Assembly: GCA_965222105.1 (NCBI GenBank)
Contig: CBDCTQ010000028.1
Location: 74,902 to 138,901 of the forward strand
Reading direction: 5' to 3'
Length of the DNA stretch: 64,000 nucleotides
Origin: CALGLS01 sp965222105
Lineage (GTDB): Bacteria > Bacteroidota > Bacteroidia > Chitinophagales > Saprospiraceae
This document shows positions 9,851 through 21,900 of this stretch, in pieces. Below the pieces are notes generated by a model. The model was not told the origin of the DNA. It was given only the letters and a program-made list of their open reading frames with translations, and did not search any database. The position numbers and the translations under genes were made by a program. The first letter of the stretch is position 1; each line of letters begins with the position of its first letter.

Positions 9851-10019
9851 GGTTGTACGTGTCAAACCGCCCCGATAGTGATCGAAATTGTGATAGGTTG
9901 GACTGTCGTGATTGCTAAGGAATAGCTTACAAATGAACTCCGGGAGGTCAAAGACTGGAAAGATTATTGCCAGTATTAATGTGATTTTATCCCGACAAAA
10001 ACCATCAAAAGGCTCCAAA

Positions 10020-10051
10020 CTTGTAAATCCTGCCCGAATTCCTTATTTTTG
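10020..10051 (+). promoter_or_regulatory. Bacteroidota-type promoter of the RlpA gene
   Basis: TATTTTTG at 10044-10051 matches the TAnnTTTG -7 box, with a TTG at 10021-10023 about 20 bases upstream serving as a -33 box. The predicted start of transcription is about 25 bases before the RlpA start codon. Confidence 0.55.
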
Positions 10052-10085
10052 GGTGTAATTATTTCATCAACAAACATTTACAGAT

Positions 10086-11006
10086 ATGAGATACTATGCC
10101 TTGTTAACCACCATTCTGGCCTTTTTTCTATGTCTTAACGCGAGTTTTGGCCAATCGGAAGAATACGGAGTCGCCTCCTTTTACGACGATTCCTTCCAGG
10201 GAAGTAAAACAGCCTCGGGTGAAGCCTACGACAAAGACAAATACACCGGCGCCCACAAAAAACTACCCTTTGGCACCATCGTACAAGTGACACGACTCGA
10301 CAATAAAAAATCAGTGAAGATCCGCATCAACGATCGGGGCCCCTACATCAAAGGTCGCATCATCGAACTATCCCGAAAAGCTGCCGAAAAAGTAGGCTTG
10401 ACCGCTGCCGGTGTGGCCAAAGTAAAGGTGGAGGTGCTGGGCTCTGGAGTTGTTCCAGATGAATTTTCAACCACCTCCGTCGAATCCGATCCCCCCGAAC
10501 CGGAGCGGGAAGTAGTCGTCGTTGAAGAGCCCAGGAAAGAGCCTGCCCCGGCAAAATCCAAAACCAACGTCAATAAACCGCCAAGGGAAAAGCCCAAATC
10601 GACTGCGGCTGCTCCCAGATCGGAACAGACCACCCCCGAACCCGAAACCCCAAAGGCAAAACCAATCGAAGTGGCAGAAACGGCCCGCCGCGTCCGGGGT
10701 CGCGACTTCAAAACTTACGACCTGTACAAGGTGCAGATCCTCCGGCCCGAACGAGGTGGCTACGGCGTCCAGGTAGCTTCGCTGACTAACTACGCCAACG
10801 TTATGAAACAAGTGGCCGAACTCCAGGAAAAATGGTTCAAAAACATACTCATCAGCGTAGAAGAAGGCACCAATAACCAGCCCGTTTACAAAATACTTCT
10901 TGGACCATTTCCCGACAGGGCCACCGCCAAAAGCTACGAAAAAGACCTCAAGAGAAAAAAAAGGATCGATGGATTTATTGTCGACCTTTCGGCAATTAAA
11001 TATTAG
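10086..11006 (+). CDS. rlpA: RlpA-like double-psi beta-barrel protein with SPOR domain
   Basis: A 306-residue envelope protein. A signal peptide (residues 1-22, ending SFGQ) is followed by the RlpA double-psi beta-barrel at about 27-118 (GVASFYDDSFQGSKTASGE, LPFGTIVQVT, VKIRINDRGPYIKGRIIELS), a Pro/Lys/Glu-rich linker (about 125-205) and a C-terminal SPOR domain (about 220-306: YGVQVASLTNYANV, YKILLGPFPDRATAKSY). SPOR domains bind denuded glycan at division septa; some RlpA proteins are lytic transglycosylases. The NDRGP motif with the Asp considered catalytic is present. No Cys for lipidation is seen. A promoter precedes it and a strong terminator follows. Confidence 0.92.
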   Translation: MRYYALLTTILAFFLCLNASFGQSEEYGVASFYDDSFQGSKTASGEAYDKDKYTGAHKKLPFGTIVQVTRLDNKKSVKIRINDRGPYIKGRIIELSRKAAEKVGLTAAGVAKVKVEVLGSGVVPDEFSTTSVESDPPEPEREVVVVEEPRKEPAPAKSKTNVNKPPREKPKSTAAAPRSEQTTPEPETPKAKPIEVAETARRVRGRDFKTYDLYKVQILRPERGGYGVQVASLTNYANVMKQVAELQEKWFKNILISVEEGTNNQPVYKILLGPFPDRATAKSYEKDLKRKKRIDGFIVDLSAIKY

Positions 11007-11029
11007 AATTCATCTTTTCGCAATCATTG

Positions 11030-11082
11030 AAAAGGCTTGTGCCTGCCTATTTAGCAATAGCGCTTCACAAGCCTTTTTTATT
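11030..11082 (+). terminator. Rho-independent terminator after rlpA
   Basis: AAAAGGCTTGTG (11030-11041) pairs with CACAAGCCTTTT (from 11066) and runs into a T-rich tract to about 11084. The stem is perfect and the loop about 24 bases. It lies 24 bases past the rlpA stop. Confidence 0.85.
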
Positions 11083-11115
11083 TTAATCACAACAAATCAG
11101 TAACAACATCTTTAC

Positions 11116-11733
11116 ATGAACCGGATTTTTTGCATCCTTTTCCTAATCCCCCTATTAACTACCTGCAATTCCAATAAAAATATGCCTAATAAAAATGCCA
11201 CCACCGATTGCAATACTACTGCCACCGTTGTGGATATGCAAGACCTCGACGGCTGCCGCTTCCTGTTGAAGGTAGAAAATGGCGAAAAATGGCTTCCGCT
11301 AAAACTACCCCACGATTTCCAATTCCACGACGGCCAAAAAGTCAAATTTGGCTATGAGGAAGTAAAGGATTATATCAGCATCTGTATGGCCGAAAATAAG
11401 GGAGTCAACATTACCTGTATTCAGGAAACTCAGGTCGCCCGGCCTCCCCGCCCTGAATGCACCACAGACGTCCAAGTCCAAAAGATCGATTGGATGATGA
11501 ATACCATTCGCACCGTCCGCCCCAGGCAGATCACCCGCTATCAGCAGCTGTCTGATCCCAACAATGATTCTTCAAAAGAAGGGTTCCTCTATTACTTCGA
11601 ATCCAATACAAAAGGATACCTTTACACTTGCAGTGGTGTGCTGATTTGTGACACTCAATTGAATGCATCTTCCAGTTGCCTGCAAAAAGTAAAAGCACTT
11701 TCAAAGGCAAAAATAGTCTGGCAGAGGTTATAA
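11116..11733 (+). CDS. Uncharacterised lipoprotein
   Basis: A 205-residue protein of no family I recognise. The N-terminus is a lipoprotein signal (hydrophobic FCILFLIPLLTTC, lipidated Cys at about 17), followed by an Asn/Lys-rich spacer. The middle (DLDGCRFLLKVENGEKWLPLKL to KVKFGYEEVKDYISICMAENKG) has the look of a small beta-barrel domain seen in other Bacteroidota lipoproteins. Seven Cys residues occur after the lipobox, so disulfides are likely. The gene precedes ruvB with about 130 bp between them; the short distance allows co-transcription, but a shared role is not implied. Confidence 0.7.
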   Translation: MNRIFCILFLIPLLTTCNSNKNMPNKNATTDCNTTATVVDMQDLDGCRFLLKVENGEKWLPLKLPHDFQFHDGQKVKFGYEEVKDYISICMAENKGVNITCIQETQVARPPRPECTTDVQVQKIDWMMNTIRTVRPRQITRYQQLSDPNNDSSKEGFLYYFESNTKGYLYTCSGVLICDTQLNASSSCLQKVKALSKAKIVWQRL

Positions 11734-11860
11734 CCCTTAAGGCCAATCTTGCTTGGATAGCAAACGGGGGTCAGGAGACTCTCGCCGTTCACTGCATACT
11801 TCAAAGGAGCCATGTAAGTGGAATCGGCACCTTCAATCATACACCGTCAACCACAAAACC

Positions 11861-12886
11861 ATGCTCAATCCAAACCTGGACCCAACCGACGATCACCTCG
11901 ACCCGAAAGACCAACAGGTTGAAAAGACCTTGCGGCCAAAGGAGCTGTCTGCCTTTCACGGCCAACCCAAAATCGTAGAGAATTTAAAAGTTTTTATAGG
12001 TGCAGCCAAACTAAGGGAAGAAGCGCTCGACCATGTATTGTTGCACGGCCCACCCGGATTGGGAAAGACTACCCTGTCGCACATCATCGCCCATGAGTTA
12101 GCAGCCAGCCTGAAAATGACTTCCGGCCCCGTCCTGGAAAAACCCGGCGACCTGGCAGGGCTCCTCACCAACCTCGACAAAGGAGACGTCCTCTTCATCG
12201 ACGAAATACACCGCCTCAATACCGTTGTCGAAGAATACCTCTACTCTGCCATGGAAGACTACCGCATCGACATTATGATCGACAGCGGCCCCAACGCCCG
12301 TAGCATTCAGATTTCGCTCGAACCCTTTACCCTCATTGGTGCCACGACCCGCATGGGATTACTCACTGCCCCCATGCGCGCCCGCTTTGGGATCACCTGC
12401 CACCTGGACTATTACGACGCCTCCGTCCTCGAAACCATTATTAAACGCTCTGCCGGCATACTCGACATTCCCATCGACACGGAGGGTGCCCAGGAGATCG
12501 CCCGAAGAAGCAGGGGCACCCCGCGTATCGCCAACGCCCTGCTACGACGCATCCGCGACTTTGCCCAAATAAAAGGAGACGGTACCATCGGGGTGGAAAT
12601 AGCCCAATACGGTCTGGAGGCCCTCAACGTAGACAGCAGCGGCCTCGATGAGATGGACAATAAGATCCTCGACACGATTATTCATAAGTTCAAAGGCGGA
12701 CCGGTAGGCCTCACCACCATTGCCACCGCCGTGGGAGAAGAAGCCGGTACCATCGAAGAGGTCCACGAACCTTTTTTGATCATGGAAGGATTTATCCAGC
12801 GCACCCCGCGCGGCAGAGAAGCCACGGCGAAGGCTTATCAGCATATTGGGGTGGTGCCACCTTCGCAGCCGGGTAAGCTGTTTTGA
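11861..12886 (+). CDS. ruvB: Holliday junction branch-migration ATPase RuvB
   Basis: RuvB, the hexameric AAA+ motor that drives branch migration with RuvA and RuvC. I place the start at the ATG at 11861 (341 aa, MLNPNLDPTDDH) rather than an upstream in-frame ATG at 11753, because the extra 36 residues are unlike any RuvB and the normal N-terminal LRPKELSAFHGQ segment then falls in the expected place. Walker A is GPPGLGKTT, Walker B LFIDEIHRL, sensor 1 GATTRMGLL, and the C-terminal winged helix ends with EPFLIMEGFIQRTPRGR. Length matches the family. The gene ends 81 bp from the convergent giant gene. Confidence 0.96.
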   Translation: MLNPNLDPTDDHLDPKDQQVEKTLRPKELSAFHGQPKIVENLKVFIGAAKLREEALDHVLLHGPPGLGKTTLSHIIAHELAASLKMTSGPVLEKPGDLAGLLTNLDKGDVLFIDEIHRLNTVVEEYLYSAMEDYRIDIMIDSGPNARSIQISLEPFTLIGATTRMGLLTAPMRARFGITCHLDYYDASVLETIIKRSAGILDIPIDTEGAQEIARRSRGTPRIANALLRRIRDFAQIKGDGTIGVEIAQYGLEALNVDSSGLDEMDNKILDTIIHKFKGGPVGLTTIATAVGEEAGTIEEVHEPFLIMEGFIQRTPRGREATAKAYQHIGVVPPSQPGKLF

Positions 12887-12967
12887 GGGGATGGCTTTTC
12901 TCCCCGGGGCCATGCGGAAAGTCAAGGTGTTAGGTGGACACGAATGTTCAATACCATTTCACCCACC

Positions 12968-15900
12968 TCACCGATGCAACTCAATATACCCCCGGAATAC
13001 GCGATTGGCCTCATCATTCAATTTCAAAATGAAGAAGTAGGTTCCATCCGGAAGGTCGCGGTCGCCATTCCAGGTGCCGGCCCATTTGTTGCTGTAGCCA
13101 CTCGTCTCAAACACCTGGTTGCCCCAGCGGTTGTAAATTGTCAGTTCATTGTCGGGAAAATCTTCGATGCCGGCGATATGGAAAAAGTCGTTTTCACCGT
13201 CCCGATTGGGAGATACTGCGGTGAATATAACAATATCTACACATTCGATCCATACAACCACGCAAGCCGTGTCGCAGCCATTGGGGGTACAAACCATATA
13301 GGTAAACTGGTCTTCCCGTTCACAATGTTCTTCGCCGGCGTTGTAGGTGATGGAGCCGTCCAAATTGAGAATGGCCGTTCCGTAAAGTGGTTGTTCCGAT
13401 ATATACATCGTGTCGATCCCGTCGAACAAAGTATCGTTGGAAATAACATCAATCACCACAGGCGTACCGATGAAAGTGGTGTCGTAATCGCAATTGGCAA
13501 AGGGGCCGTCGTTGAACAATTCCACTGTAATGCAGAAAAAAGTGGTATCGCATATGCCAAACTCGTCGCATACAACTACGCAAGCGGTGTCCTGCCCTTC
13601 AAACATTCCGGTGTAGTTGACACAATAACTAATCGGGTCAAGGAAGAAATCGACATCTCCCGTCATCTCATCCTCACACATGTTTTCTATCGATACAGGG
13701 GTGCCCGCCAACTGCGACAAGTCCAGACAAAACGTATCTGTCTGAAAGACAAAAACATCATCACAATATACGTTAGGTGTCACCAAAGAGCAGGTATCCG
13801 TTTCGATGAAATAAGAAATAGTATCACAATTCCCCGCAGCATCGCAGAATTCAATACAGGCTGTATCTATTCCAATAGCGACCCCCACATAGCTTACGCA
13901 AAATCCGATTGTATCCAGTTCAAAGCTCACCGATTCGCCTGATAATCCAGGACAAACCGATGTCATGCTGACCACTTCACCGACAATTTCGAGCGTACTG
14001 GTATCAATACAATGTACTCCCTCCTCATCGATACAAACTGACGTAGATACTTCATCGTAAGGCGGCACTACTTCTATGATGACATAGGTGGTATCGCAAA
14101 TGCCATATTCGTCGCAGGCCACAATACAAGCCGTATCAAAACCCACCACCATACCGATGATCTCAATGCAGTTGGTTCCTTCTATGATGTTGACGATGGC
14201 ATTGTCGCCTTCTTCGCAGATGTTGTACATCGTGTCGAGATTACCTGCCAGCTCGGAAATATCCAGACATAAAGTATCCACCTCTCCTACTTCTACCTGG
14301 GTATAAATGGTATCGGGGTCGGCGCAAACCACATTAGCATACAAGGTATCTGTACAGTTGATACTGGTGTCGGTGACGATAACTTCGTGGAAGCCTTCAT
14401 CCAGATCAAGCGCAAAGCTGTTGGGTTCGGCCAGGAAATTGGCTCCCAGGAAGGAGGTGGTGCCAAAGTCAATGGCATTGATTTCCATCGAACCGTAATT
14501 GCTGGCGCTGTTGCCACCTACAATGTACTGCCCCTGGGTGGAAAAGGTCCAGTTGCCCAAAGGGTCCCATACATTCATGGAGTCGAGCAACGCATCTATG
14601 TCGGCAAATTCTCCACTAAAAGACATCATATCTACGCTCCAACCCACCATATCGTAAGGCCCTAAAGTGCCCTGTCCAAAAAGCTCCGCATAATTGTAAG
14701 CCACCAGGGTATCGAATTCACAGCCGGTAAATGTGCCTGTATACAACTGACCATTGTCATAAATGATCAAAGCCAGTACTTCCTGGATCGTCATATCAAA
14801 ACAATAAGCTCCCTGGCCGCCGCAATAACCGGCTTGTAGCCAAACGGAATCGGCACCGTTGAACAATTCGCAGGAATCCTGACAGGCCGGCACCACAACT
14901 TCATTTTCCTGAATGGTGCAACCCAACGAATCCGTCACCAACAAATCGTAAACACCTTGTGCCAAATCGGTGAGGTCTTCCGTATCCAGACTGTCGGGCA
15001 GAGAGGCCCAATCGTAACTATACGGAGCTGCACCTCCGGTCACAGTGACGTCAATGGTTCCATCGCCTCCACAATCGCTGGTCACAACAAATAGCAGGTC
15101 GAGCGGATCGGGTTCTTCAATTACAAAACAACCTGACCCGGCCACACAGCCGTTTCCATCGTTTATAACAATACAATAACTACCGGCAGGCAATTGTCCG
15201 TTGGTGTATTGTTGGAATCCGTCGGAGATCACCGTATCAGCCGGCCCAACAAAGGCACCGTCGAATACAATATCGTACAGGATTCCCCCATCATTTCCAC
15301 CAAAACAACTCACCGGAATGGTATCGGTGATGGTCAAGTTGGCCGGTGGCACATTATCTTCCAACACAAAGATAAAGGGCAGTTCGCAGGCGGTGGTCAG
15401 GTCATTATCGACGATGGTCACTACATAAAGCCCGGCCATCAAGCCTGTTCGGGTACTATCGGAAGAGTCGAATCCATCCTGCCAGTAAAAATGGTAGTCG
15501 CCGCTGCCACCACTTACGTGTAACGTGACTTCTCCATTGGCCATTCCGCAATCTGGCATGGTTGCGATTTCGGCGTCAGCCAGCAGTGGATTGTCCTGTT
15601 CTATCAAAATGGACATTACATTGGAGCAGCCTGGATCAGCCGGATCGGTGATGGTAACGAAGTAGGTACCCGATGGCAAATCGTTGCGGACGGCCGTATT
15701 TTGGCCATTGTCGCTCCAGATGTAGTCGTAAGTATCTGGCGTCAACACGGCTGCCCCATCCGCTGCCTGACAGGTGGCTGGCAATGTTTGAACATCGGCA
15801 GTAGGGCCACCTACCGTGGTCACTGCCACAAACACCTCCAGCATACAAGTCGGATATTGGTTGTCGATCACTTGCACGGTGTATCCGCCGAAAGGCAAAC

Positions 15901-18900
15901 CGGTGCGAGTATTGCCATTTCCATTTCCCAGATCGGGAGACCATATGAACGTATAATCACTCTCCTCTTCTATCAGACTGATCGTTGCCAGTCCATTGCT
16001 TTCTCCACAATCTGCTTCAACAATGGTAATGCTGTTGAGCGTAGGCGGCACACAGTCGGGACATCCCGGGGCCTGCATATTGTCGGACAGTTCGCATCCG
16101 TTGCTGTCCGTAACTGTAATGTTGTAAATTTCTTCTGCCACCAGGTCTGTCCGGTCTTCCGGGTCGGCAGCCCCTGGCAGATCCTGCCAGTCGTAAATAT
16201 AGGGTGTAGTACCACCCGTAGCGGTTAGATCTACCGTAACGGGCACTTCACACTCCGGCGATAGCACATAGAGTAAGCTGATCGGATCGGGTTCTTCTAT
16301 GGTAAAGCAAGCTCCTCCTGCCACGCAGCCGTTGCCGTCGTTTATCACTAAACAATACGCACCCGGTGGCAACTGACCGTTGGTGAAGTCAGCATATCCA
16401 TTTGTAAAAGTAGTGTCGGCAGGCGGGGTGAATGCACCATCATAAACGACGTTGTAGTCCACTCCCCCATCGGTTGCTCCCGGACAGGAAACGTGCATAG
16501 TATCTGTAATGGTAACTGCTCCATCAGGCACATTGTCGATCAAGACAAAAATAACCGGCAATTCGCAGCCCAGCGGGCCGTTGTCCGTTATAGTCAGGTT
16601 GTAAACTCCAGCAGCCAGATTGGTACGGGTGCTATCGGTACTGGTGTAGCCATCGAGCCAGCTAAAGGTATAATCGCCACTACCTCCCAGGGTATGCACC
16701 ATTACCGAGCCGTTGGCAACGCCACAATCGGGTTGTAACAAGGTTTCTACATCGGCTGTCAATGGATTGTCTTCTCCAATGACAATGGCCGTCACATTCT
16801 GACATCCGGGGTTAGCCGGGTCGGTGAGGGTAACGAAGTAAGTGCCTGTCGGCAAATTGGATCGGGTGCTACCAACAAAGGTATCTTCCCAGGTGTAGGT
16901 ATAATTAGCTGGACTTAAGGTCGCAGAGCCATCACTGGCCTGGCAGGTGGCCGGCGTGGTGATGGCAGTAGCGGTGGGCCCGTCGGCATTGGTCACCGCA
17001 GCATAGGCCGTCGTATTGCAATCCGGAAAACCTGGATGTTCAATTTGTATGGTATACCCTTCAAAGGGAAGGTCGGTCACCCTATTGCCAATGCTGTTGG
17101 GTGTCCCTAGTGGTGGTGACCAGATAAAGTTGTAATCACTTTCATTTTGGTCGAGGTGGATGGTTACCGAGCCATCGCTGTTACCACAGGTGGTTTGAGT
17201 GATGGCGATACTCACTACCTCCGGTGGTTGACAAGCACAGGGCAAAATGGCAAAGGATTCCGTGGTAGTACAACCATTCAAAGCACCGGTCAACTGAACA
17301 TCAAAAAAGGTAGTATCAGAACCATACTGGGCATCGAACGTAAGGATATTTCCCGTAAGGATGTCGTTTTGATAAACACCGCCACTAATCACATAGGTCT
17401 GGATATTTTCTGTCAACTCCGCCGTTACCGAAAAGGAAGTCCCATCGCAAGCCGATAAATCAGGCAAGGGTTGTATCTGCAAAGGCAGCACATCCAACTC
17501 TGTCAGTTCGCCAATATTGCTTGATGTGACCGTCTCGGCATCGCAGTTGATACCGGCATCGGCACAAAAAACCTGAGTGAGGGCAACTGTATACAATTCC
17601 AATGGCAAAGTGGCGGTATCACAACTGTAAAAAGGTGCCGTCAGGTCCAAACTAAAAGTAGCCGTATCGCCGGTAGCTATGCCTTGCGGCAAACACCATT
17701 GCAGTATCTGGTATCCGGATACCGTATCAATGTCGGGCTCTTCGATGGTCCAGTTGCCCGGTTGAACGGCGAGTGATGACCCCGGCCCATAGTTGATTTC
17801 CAATGGCAGGCGCAAGCTCACCTTATCTGTCGTGTCGGAAGGGGCGGTTTCCTGGTTGACCACCGAAATACTGATGTTGGTAGGTACATTGGAAACCAAT
17901 TCGGAACCATCCACAAAAAATACATCGAATAATTTGGGGGGAATCACCGTAGCACCATTTAACTGTATCGGCAGGGTTTCACCGGTTTCGAAATTGGTGG
18001 AATCGCCACAGCCCATCAACCCCTGGAAGGTATAATGAGAAAGAGAACCACTCACAAAATCGCAATCGGTGATGAACCGGTAACGTAGTATTACTTCATT
18101 GGAGTCGGTCGGCGAAACGGGATTAAAACCCGGCAATCCTGACTGATCCAGATAAGAATGCAATTGAGAAAAATCGTCGTACTGGTAAATATCCCCTTTC
18201 ACATTGGTGCCCACATACACCGGATCGGCAGCCACCGGTACAAAAGGCGCACCGGAAGGATAGGCGATTTCTACACCGCCTGGCACCAGGGTAGTTCCCT
18301 GAATGGGCAGGATGAATTGGGTCACCAGATCGAAGGTTCGCCCCTGGTCGGTATTCCGCAGCAACACATCGATGGTTACGGTGTCGCAAATATCGGGGTT
18401 GTTGGCCTGCTGTACGATATTGGCATCGAGCAATGGATCGAGATTGGTCACCGAATGCTGGAGGATATGGTCGTTGCAGGGTGGATAATCTTCCGGGTTC
18501 CATTGAGGGTCGGAATAGAGTTCGCAATTCCAGCCCACGCGGGTATGGAAGTTGGTCGTACCACAGTTGTTGACCAGGGCCTTGATGCGGATGATGTTGC
18601 ATATTTCACTTAAAGTGGCGCTGCCATCAGCTTTGTCGAGTCCTGGCGTGATCGCAAAATAATTATTATTTCCGTAAGGGACGACAGCCAGATCGGTAAC
18701 ATTCATCGGATCGCTGATGTCTTCCATCGAAACCACTTGTATGGTACCGGTGCTGTCTTCCAGTCCCAGCCAGGTGACGCCGGCATCGGCCGTAAAAGAA
18801 GTGTTACAATGTTGGATGGTCCATACGGCTGTATCTCCTAAAAGGGTATAGTTGGGGTTGCTTACGGCCACATATGAAAAAGTAGGCGGATCGGAGTATA

Positions 18901-21900
18901 CCAGGTCATTGTCTACAGTATCGATCTGCGTATCCGAACAACTGCCGTCGCCGATGATGCTGGCGTAGTACCGGTCTTCAAAATATATTCTCGAATCGAA
19001 ATTATAGGCATTGTTGCCGCTGGTGCTACTGGTCTCCGATTGACAGTTGGGGACGACCCTTATCCTGAAATTAAAGGAATACGACAACACGTTGTTAAGA
19101 GAAGGAACGCTGACGAGGGTATCAAAGCTCGCCACGTAATGTCCGGTGCTGTCAAATCCCGGTACCGGGTAAAACGCACTGCCATGTACCGGATGGTCGG
19201 GGATGGATACCTCCGGGCTGAACACATCGAAGCCGTCGAGAATATTGGCATCAAAATCAAAAACGATGGAATCTATTTTTACCGCTTGACGGGTCTCATT
19301 CCCAAACCAATCGGCAAAGCCATTATTGATGGTGACCAACCGATAGTTGAGATAAGTTTCTTCACATCCTTCGGGAAAACTACTGCTGTTGGGAAAATCG
19401 TAAACAGTCAGGTTCTTGGCTATGGTGAGGAGGTCTCCAAAATTGTCGCAGGGATAATCGATCCCATCGAAAGTGGCGTAACCGTAGGCTCTCAGATTGG
19501 GGACGCTGCGAAATTGAACCGGGTAAGGCCCCTCCGGATTCAGGGAAAACATACCGATAAATTCAATAGTGTCGCCGGAAGTCAGGGAGACTCCCCCCAA
19601 TCCGGTGATGCAGTCGTCCAGATCGAAAGTCAATATTTTAAAACTGTCGACGGCCTGAACGCTGAGGTCAGTAGCATCGATATTGCACGTGTACGTATTA
19701 CCGGAATTGGTGATGCGGACGGCAGCAAAATCAAAGAGGAAGGTTTCTGCCGGATCGTCGGTGCCATCTACATTGCTGTAAGTGATGACCATGCCCACGC
19801 TGTCGGTAACAGGGTCTTCGCCTACGATATTGAGAATGCGCATTTCGATGCTGTCGCAGGAAATGGCTGCTTTGGTATTTGCGGAAGCCGGATCGTATGG
19901 TGTGGTATAAGTGTTATCTGTAAATCCAAAAGTAGTTCTGTTGACTTGGAAGTCAATCGTCTGTACTCCGGGATCGCAGGGAACCGGTGGGCAGGGCGGA
20001 TCGGTGGAATGGATCCAGGGGCCCGTCAATTCGCTGCACCACCAGATGTGTTTGCAGGAGCAGGAGGGGCAATTGAAGGCAAATTCGGTTTCAAAAAAGG
20101 TAGGCCCTAAAAGCGCACTGCAATCGGCCTGAAAAGCGAGGATCACTTCGTAGTCGCCGTTGAGAAATGGCGTAACGGAAGCGTCAAAGACGAGAAACAA
20201 AGTATCGTTGCTGATGGTATTGCTCAGCAGGGGGTAGTTGGTAGCTTCGTTGCGGATGAGTTGGGTTTCTGAGATCACCGGGTTGATGCCTGGCGGCAGC
20301 ACTACTGTCACCAGAAGCTCTTCATTGTCGCCACAGCTTTTTTCAAAAAACCGGACACTCCGCGTTTGTGTATGTCGGACATAGAAAGTGTCGAGCAGTG
20401 CGAAGGCGTCGGTGTCGGTAAAATTTTCTTCTGTAGAACGAGTGTTAGAAGGCCGGAGGTAGTTGCTTTCCTGAAAGTTGATGTGGGTATTGCAGGCATC
20501 GTCGTAGGCCACCCTTGCGGAAAAACTGGTTCGGAAATCATTGCGGCAGGTTTCGTCGGTCCCTAATTGCTGGGCCTGAGAGCAATCGAAATCGTAGAAG
20601 GCGGTGATCTCTACCGAGTCGAAGAGCATGAGGTCGTCGAAATAGCCGTCGCCATCAAAATCGGATAGCCCTCCAGGACCGTCCGGGTCGGTGGTGAACA
20701 GCGGATTTCCGTCGAGCATGGTCAGCGGGCCGGGTGCAGGGATGGGTACCCCGGCGATCTGTATACCGACGATGTCGAATCCTCCTTCCGACAGCTCAAA
20801 AAAGGTACCCAGGCCGATACCGATTTCGAGATTTCTCATGGTGGCGAATCCCGGATCGATTTCTACACCGTCGTTATGGAAGGAAATAGTCGTGTTTCCC
20901 GTTTGGCAATAGCCGGCATAGAGGTCGGGAATGGTACCCCCTTCGACGGGAACGACATTAGCAGCCCCTTGTCCCATTTCGACGAAATCGGAAACGGAGG
21001 TGGTCTGGCAGTAGTCACCGTCGCAGCCCCAGGACATATCGTGGATGCTGGCTCTGGACTCGAAGCAGGATACCACGCAAATAGTTTCGGTAATGGTTGC
21101 CGTTTCATTGGGATCGAAAAATTGGTCGCCATCGCCGGGGCCTGCTCCAATAGTGTTGAGTTCGAAATAAGCACTGTCGAGGATAGCGGTTATCAAGGTA
21201 TCGGTTCCAGATGGTGTTTTGGAGATGGTGAGGGGTAGTCCGTTGACGGTAATGCTTTGAAGCGAGACACCACTACCCTGTAAATTTTCGTAGATCATGG
21301 TGTCGATGAATCCGTCGAGGCCGGAGCTGGTCACTTCGATGTTTCTGGTGAAACAGTCGCCAACTTTGGCCTTGCCGAAGCTGTTGTCGAGGCTGGAAGT
21401 GAAATTGGGTACGGCGAATGCATCGCGGTATTCGGTATTGTTGTCAAATTCCTGTTGGCCGGGGCTGGTGCCGAGGGTATAGTTGAATTCCCAGGTGTCG
21501 AACACATCGGCGGCATTGTTCATATTGATGGTGTCGATGTATTCACAGTTTGCATCAATGGAAAAGGCGATGAGGACGTTTTCAAGTTCTCCAGGTTCGA
21601 GGTCGGGCAGGCTAAAAATGGGTTTGTTGGGATTGGAATTGTTGATGAGATTGACCCCCGTCGTCGAGCTGATGTTGTCGAAGCTGACCAATTTGACCCC
21701 CTTAAACAGGTGGGCCGTGGCCTGAATGCCAGTACGGGGCAGTGGAGAGGCACCAAAGATGGCTACTTGAACGACCTCCGTATCGGGATCGCCACAGATG
21801 TTCAAAAAATCGGGGACACCGGTAGGGCCATCGAAGCTGACGCTGAGATTGTCCTGCGCAGTAAGAACAGAAACACTAAAGCAAAAACTTATCAGAGAGA

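Noticed and set aside
11753..11860. Upstream in-frame ATG for ruvB
   Set aside because: The added 36 residues have no counterpart in RuvB; the ATG at 11861 gives normal length.
12944..13942. 332-codon open frame on the plus strand
   Set aside because: It lies wholly opposite the giant surface protein gene, whose coding signals (signal peptide, repeats, C-terminal domain) are unambiguous; similar long plus-strand frames at 19040-20110 and 22948-24348 are shadows for the same reason.
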